Shown: positions 60,859 to 64,000 of the stretch, in pieces | Numbering within the stretch: position 1 is the stretch's first letter | Layout: the number at the start of each line of letters is the position of its first letter | Assembly: GCA_031264145.1 (NCBI GenBank) | Contig: JAISEK010000127.1 | Span: 1 to 64,000 of the forward strand | Direction: 5' to 3' | Length of the DNA: 64,000 bases | From: Deltaproteobacteria bacterium | Lineage (GTDB): Bacteria; Desulfobacterota; Desulfarculia; Adiutricales; Adiutricaceae | Position numbers and translations under genes: made by a program | The notes under the pieces: model-generated | Told to the model about the DNA's origin: nothing | Databases searched by the model: none | Seen by the model: only the letters and a program-made list of their open reading frames with translations

Positions 60859-61867
60859 CAAGCCCAAGGCAGCGGCCGCCCCCAAAAAGTCAGCCAGTGG
60901 TGTGGCCCCCAAGTCGGCCTCCAAGCCGGCCCCCAGGAAGGTCACCAAGCCTGCCCAAGGGGCGAAGGCTGGCCGGGCTGGTCATGGGAACACCAGGGGG
61001 ATTCTGCGGTTGGGCCTCCCGAAGGGTTCCCTGGAGCAGTACACGCTGGGACTATTCGCCCGCTCCGGCTGGCGCATCAACATAGGCTCCCGAAACTACT
61101 TTCCCGGCATCGACGACCCCGAGATAGAGTGCACCCTTTCCCGGTCCCAGGAGATGAGCCGCTACGTGGAGCAGGGCGTCCTGGACTGCGGGCTGGCCGG
61201 CAAGGACTGGCGGCTGGAGAACCAGAGCCGGGTCGAGGTCGTCTCCGAGCTGGTCTACTCCAAGGCCACCCCGACCAGCGCCCGCTGGGTCCTGGCCGTG
61301 GCCGGCGACGGCCCCTACGCCAGGGCCGAGGACCTGGAAGGGAAGAAGGTGGCCACGGAGCTTCCCGGGGTCACCAGGCGCTGGTTCGAGGAAAGGGGCA
61401 TCAAGGTCGACGTGGAGTTTTCCTGGGGGGCCACCGAGGCCAAGGTCGTTTCCGGGCTGGCCGACGCCATCGTCGAGGTCACCGAGACCGGCAGCACCAT
61501 CAGGGCCCATGGCCTGAAGATCATTGACGAGATTCTGGTCACCCATACCGAGCTGATCGCGAACTCGAAGGCCCTGGCCGATCCCTTCAAGAAGGGCAAG
61601 ATCGGGCAGCTGGCCCTCCTCCTCAGGGGAGCCCTGGACGCCGAGGGCCTGGTGGGCCTCAAGATGAACGTGAGGGAAGGGGACGTGGAGAAAGTCGTCG
61701 GGATACTGCCGAGCCTGAACGCCCCGACCGTCGCCCACCTGTACAATTCCAGCTGGCTCAGCGTGGAGACGGTCGTCTCCTCCAAGATGGTCAGGGATCT
61801 TATCCCGCGCCTTCTGGAAAACGGGGCCGAGGGCATCATCGAATATCCGCTCAACAAGGTCATATAA
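60842..61867 (+). CDS. hisG: ATP phosphoribosyltransferase (long form) with a basic N-terminal extension
   Basis: A 341-aa long-form HisG (first step of histidine synthesis). The core starts at [25 protein letters not shown] and includes [46 protein letters not shown] and a C-terminal regulatory domain. Before it is an unusual 55-residue tail rich in Lys, Ala and Pro ([19 protein letters not shown]...). The ATG used overlaps hisI. A TTG preceded by AGGGGGA at the core start (LGLPKG) is an alternative that would remove the tail. Confidence 0.92.
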   Translation: MKSSTSKPKAAAAPKKSASGVAPKSASKPAPRKVTKPAQGAKAGRAGHGNTRGILRLGLPKGSLEQYTLGLFARSGWRINIGSRNYFPGIDDPEIECTLSRSQEMSRYVEQGVLDCGLAGKDWRLENQSRVEVVSELVYSKATPTSARWVLAVAGDGPYARAEDLEGKKVATELPGVTRRWFEERGIKVDVEFSWGATEAKVVSGLADAIVEVTETGSTIRAHGLKIIDEILVTHTELIANSKALADPFKKGKIGQLALLLRGALDAEGLVGLKMNVREGDVEKVVGILPSLNAPTVAHLYNSSWLSVETVVSSKMVRDLIPRLLENGAEGIIEYPLNKVI

Positions 61868-62013
61868 GTGTTTATGACGCTTCCATGGGCCGGCCAGCCT
61901 GTCCCTCTTATCTCGTGCCGTGGCCGCCTTTGGGCCCATGGCGTCTTCTGGCCGTCCTATGCCTGGGCCGCTTCCCCATCCAGGGACACGGCCCCATCCC
62001 GGAGGTACTCCCC

Positions 62014-62802
62014 ATGAGCTGCCGCATTCCCCTTAGGCTGAGCCTGATGCTGGTGGGATTGGTTTGGCTTTTCGGCTGCGGTGTCGGCCAAGAGTCCGGC
62101 GACATCCGCCCCGGCACCCCGGAGCAGCAGTTGGAGGCCTTCACCAACCTGGGACGGGTTCTGCTGCTTCAGAATGAGGTGGCCGGGGCCCTCTCGGAGC
62201 TCTCCAAGGCCGAGCAGATCGATCCCAACAACGTCGAGGTCCTGACCTATCTCGGCCTGGCCTACTACAGCCGCCAGGACTATCCCAAGGCCGCCGCCTA
62301 TTACCAGAAGGCCTTGTCCATCGAGCCTTCCAAGACCGACATCCACAACAACCTGGGCCTGGTCTACATGGATCAGCAGCAGTATGCCCTGGCCAAGGCG
62401 GAGTTTGAGATCTGCCTCAACGATCCCACCTACGCCAGGCCATGGCTGCCGCAATTCAACCTTGGGGTCATCGAGCAGCTTCAGGGTCACGACAAGGAGG
62501 CCGAGGCCATCTACCAAAGGCTCCTGACCCTAAGCCCGCAGTATTCGCCCACCTATTACAGGCTGGGGCAGATATATTTCGATGGTGGCGACTCCCAGAA
62601 GGCCGTCGATTACCTCATGAGCGCCGTCCGGCTCGATCCCAGCTACTCCGACGCCTACTTTCTCCTTGGCCAGGCCTACGAGAAGGTTGGGAACAAGGAC
62701 GAGGCCGCCGAGGCCTTCGGGCAGGTGGTCGTCCTGAGCCCCAACACCCCCAGGGCCATCGAGGCCCAGAGAAGGGCCAGGCAGGTCCTTGGGTTCGAAT
62801 GA
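62014..62802 (+). CDS. TPR lipoprotein (PilF/PilW-like)
   Basis: A 262-aa protein with a signal peptide and lipobox (LVGLVWLFGC), followed by about five TPR units (for example NNVEVLTYLGLAYYSRQDYPKAAAYYQKALSIEP). Layout and size match PilF/PilW-type pilus biogenesis lipoproteins, but no pilus genes are near, so a general TPR lipoprotein is equally possible. The start MSCRIPLRL has a GGAGG upstream. It is followed without gap by the aminotransferase gene (TGA overlapping ATG). Confidence 0.8.
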   Translation: MSCRIPLRLSLMLVGLVWLFGCGVGQESGDIRPGTPEQQLEAFTNLGRVLLLQNEVAGALSELSKAEQIDPNNVEVLTYLGLAYYSRQDYPKAAAYYQKALSIEPSKTDIHNNLGLVYMDQQQYALAKAEFEICLNDPTYARPWLPQFNLGVIEQLQGHDKEAEAIYQRLLTLSPQYSPTYYRLGQIYFDGGDSQKAVDYLMSAVRLDPSYSDAYFLLGQAYEKVGNKDEAAEAFGQVVVLSPNTPRAIEAQRRARQVLGFE

Positions 62803-63989
62803 TGCCGCGAAGCCAGGAATCGTCGGGCCTTGGTCTGGCCGGCCGGGCACTTTCCGTCTCGCCGTTCATGGTCATGGAGGTCATGGACGCCGCCCAGCGT
62901 CTGGAGGCCGCCGGCCGGCACGTCATCCACATGGAGGTCGGCGAGCCGGATTTCAGGACCCCGGCGGTCATCGTCGAGGCCATGGGCAGGGCCCTGGCCG
63001 ACGGTGCCTTCAAGTACGGGCACTCCCAGGGCGATCCCGCCCTGAGGGAGTCACTTTCCTGGCACTACAGGACCCGCTACGGGGTCGACGTCCACCCGGA
63101 CCGCTTCCTGGTCTGCCCTGGGACCTCCCCTGGCCTCCTTTTGCTGTTCGGGGCCATGCTGGAGCCAGGGGACGGGGTCCTGATGGCCAACCCGTCCTAC
63201 AGCTGCTACCCCAACCTGGTCCGCTTCTTTGGCGGCCGGCCTGTCTATACCCCGGTCAGGGAAAGCGAGGGCTTCCGCCTGTGCCCCGATGAGCTCAGGG
63301 GCCGGCTTGGCCCCGAGATCAAGGCCATCCTGATCAATTCCCCGGCCAACCCCACGGGGGCGGTCCTGGGCCCGGATCGCCTGGAAGGCCTGGCCGGGTT
63401 GGGGAAGACCATCGTCTCCGACGAGATCTACCATGGCCTGAGCTACCGCCCGGAGCGGGACCACACGATTCTGGAGTACACCGACAGGGCCGTGGTCGTA
63501 GGCGGCTTTTCCAAGGCCTTCGCCATGACCGGCTGGCGGGTTGGTTTCCTGATCCTGCCCCCGGACATGGTCCGCCCGCTCCTGAGCATGTCCCAGAACT
63601 TCGTCATCTCCGTCAACGCCGCCGCCCAGAAGGCCGCTTCCGTGGCCCTTATGGAAGCCTGGCCCGAGGTCGAGGCCATGAGGGCCGTCTACGACCGCCG
63701 CCGGAGGCTCCTCATAGACGGCCTTAGGGCCCTGGGCCTGGGCATAATGGCCGAGCCGGACGGGGCCTTCTACGTCCTGGCCAGGGCCTCCCACCTGAAC
63801 CAGGATTCCAGGGCCCTGGTCTTCGAGATTCTTGAGGAGGCCGGGGTGGGCCTGGCCCCGGGCATCGAGTTCGGCAGCGGGGCCGAGGGCTTCCTCCGCT
63901 TTTCCTACGCCACCAGCGAGGAGAACATCTCCGAGGGCCTCGGCAGGCTCTCCGCCTTCATAGCCCGCCGCTCCCAGCGGGGCGGCTGA
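62799..63989 (+). CDS. PLP-dependent aminotransferase, class I/II
   Basis: A 396-aa fold-type I aminotransferase. The N-terminus has GRALSVSPFMVMEVMDAAQRLEAAGRHVIHMEVGEPDF. Other family marks are NSPANPTGAV, VSDEIYHGL and VGGFSKAFAMTGWRVGFL, the last containing the PLP lysine and the SKxxxMTGWRxG pattern. The C-terminal FLRFSYATSEENI contains the substrate-carboxylate arginine. Specificity (Asp, aromatic or other) cannot be read. The ATG overlaps the TPR stop. Its own stop overlaps a further ATG at 63989 (ATGGCC...), so another gene probably starts at the window edge. Confidence 0.92.
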   Translation: MMPRSQESSGLGLAGRALSVSPFMVMEVMDAAQRLEAAGRHVIHMEVGEPDFRTPAVIVEAMGRALADGAFKYGHSQGDPALRESLSWHYRTRYGVDVHPDRFLVCPGTSPGLLLLFGAMLEPGDGVLMANPSYSCYPNLVRFFGGRPVYTPVRESEGFRLCPDELRGRLGPEIKAILINSPANPTGAVLGPDRLEGLAGLGKTIVSDEIYHGLSYRPERDHTILEYTDRAVVVGGFSKAFAMTGWRVGFLILPPDMVRPLLSMSQNFVISVNAAAQKAASVALMEAWPEVEAMRAVYDRRRRLLIDGLRALGLGIMAEPDGAFYVLARASHLNQDSRALVFEILEEAGVGLAPGIEFGSGAEGFLRFSYATSEENISEGLGRLSAFIARRSQRGG

Positions 63990-64000
63990 TGGCCGTCCAC

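Overview
The window looks like part of a GC-rich bacterial chromosome, most likely a Desulfobacterota (former Deltaproteobacteria) member. The main clue is the order rimP-nusA-ylxR-infB-ylxP(DUF503)-rbfA-nrnA-truB-rpsO-pnp, with DUF503 between infB and rbfA, plus a proline/glycine-rich IF2 and many lipoprotein and TPR genes. A host-associated lifestyle is possible (broken genes, long non-coding GC-rich gaps, Rpn/DUF4143/DUF1703-type genes, insertion sequences). The window alone cannot prove species or lifestyle.

Layout. (1) 1-11.7 kb: a minus-strand transcription/translation operon running from a good sigma70-type promoter at 11627-11655 down to pnp, then tRNA-Thr(UGU) and a terminator at the window start. 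(2) 12.2-20.4 kb: feoA with its own promoter and terminator, a cell-envelope block (SPOR protein, two membrane-anchored or lipidated TPR proteins, a LolB-like lipoprotein, a proline-rich protein) and the heat-shock sigma factor rpoH. (3) 20.4-35.4 kb: an accessory region with a frameshifted Rpn-type nuclease, a DUF4143 ATPase, AT-rich spacers, a (CT)18 microsatellite inside a tiny ORF followed by a terminator, a complete Type ISP restriction-modification enzyme, a complete IS4-superfamily insertion sequence, and a small cargo (LuxR remnant, nitroreductase, O-methyltransferase, TetR regulator, ParA-type fragment). A damaged second copy of the 3' end of the restriction gene closes this region. 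(4) 35.4-43 kb: PH/SHOCT protein, Pcm, a SprT-like/DUF2786 protein, queuosine-precursor transporter, AmpG-like permease and an ExeA-like ATPase. (5) 43-46.4 kb: a second copy of an inverted-repeat element, two uncharacterised genes and a DUF1703 AAA/nuclease protein with an AT-rich 5' half. (6) 46.8-64 kb: two radical SAM/SPASM enzymes (one coupled to a LytR_C exported protein, one to recO), YgiW- and PEBP-like exported proteins, NhaD antiporter, isolated fliI, rluB, recO, Sel1 protein, map, an FxLYD lipoprotein, then plus-strand hisI-hisG, a TPR lipoprotein and an aminotransferase.

The most interesting parts are: (a) the (CT)18 reading-frame switch upstream of the Type ISP gene; (b) the 0.9-kb direct repeats of the restriction gene's 3' end that bracket the IS and plasmid-like cargo, which would fit a Campbell-type integration; (c) a two-copy element of 131/145 bp with terminal inverted repeats and a shared short reading frame; and (d) an inverted copy of the tRNA-Thr anticodon arm just upstream of that tRNA.

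All calls come from reading the sequence and the supplied translations. No database search was run. Gene names rest on recognised motifs and gene order.
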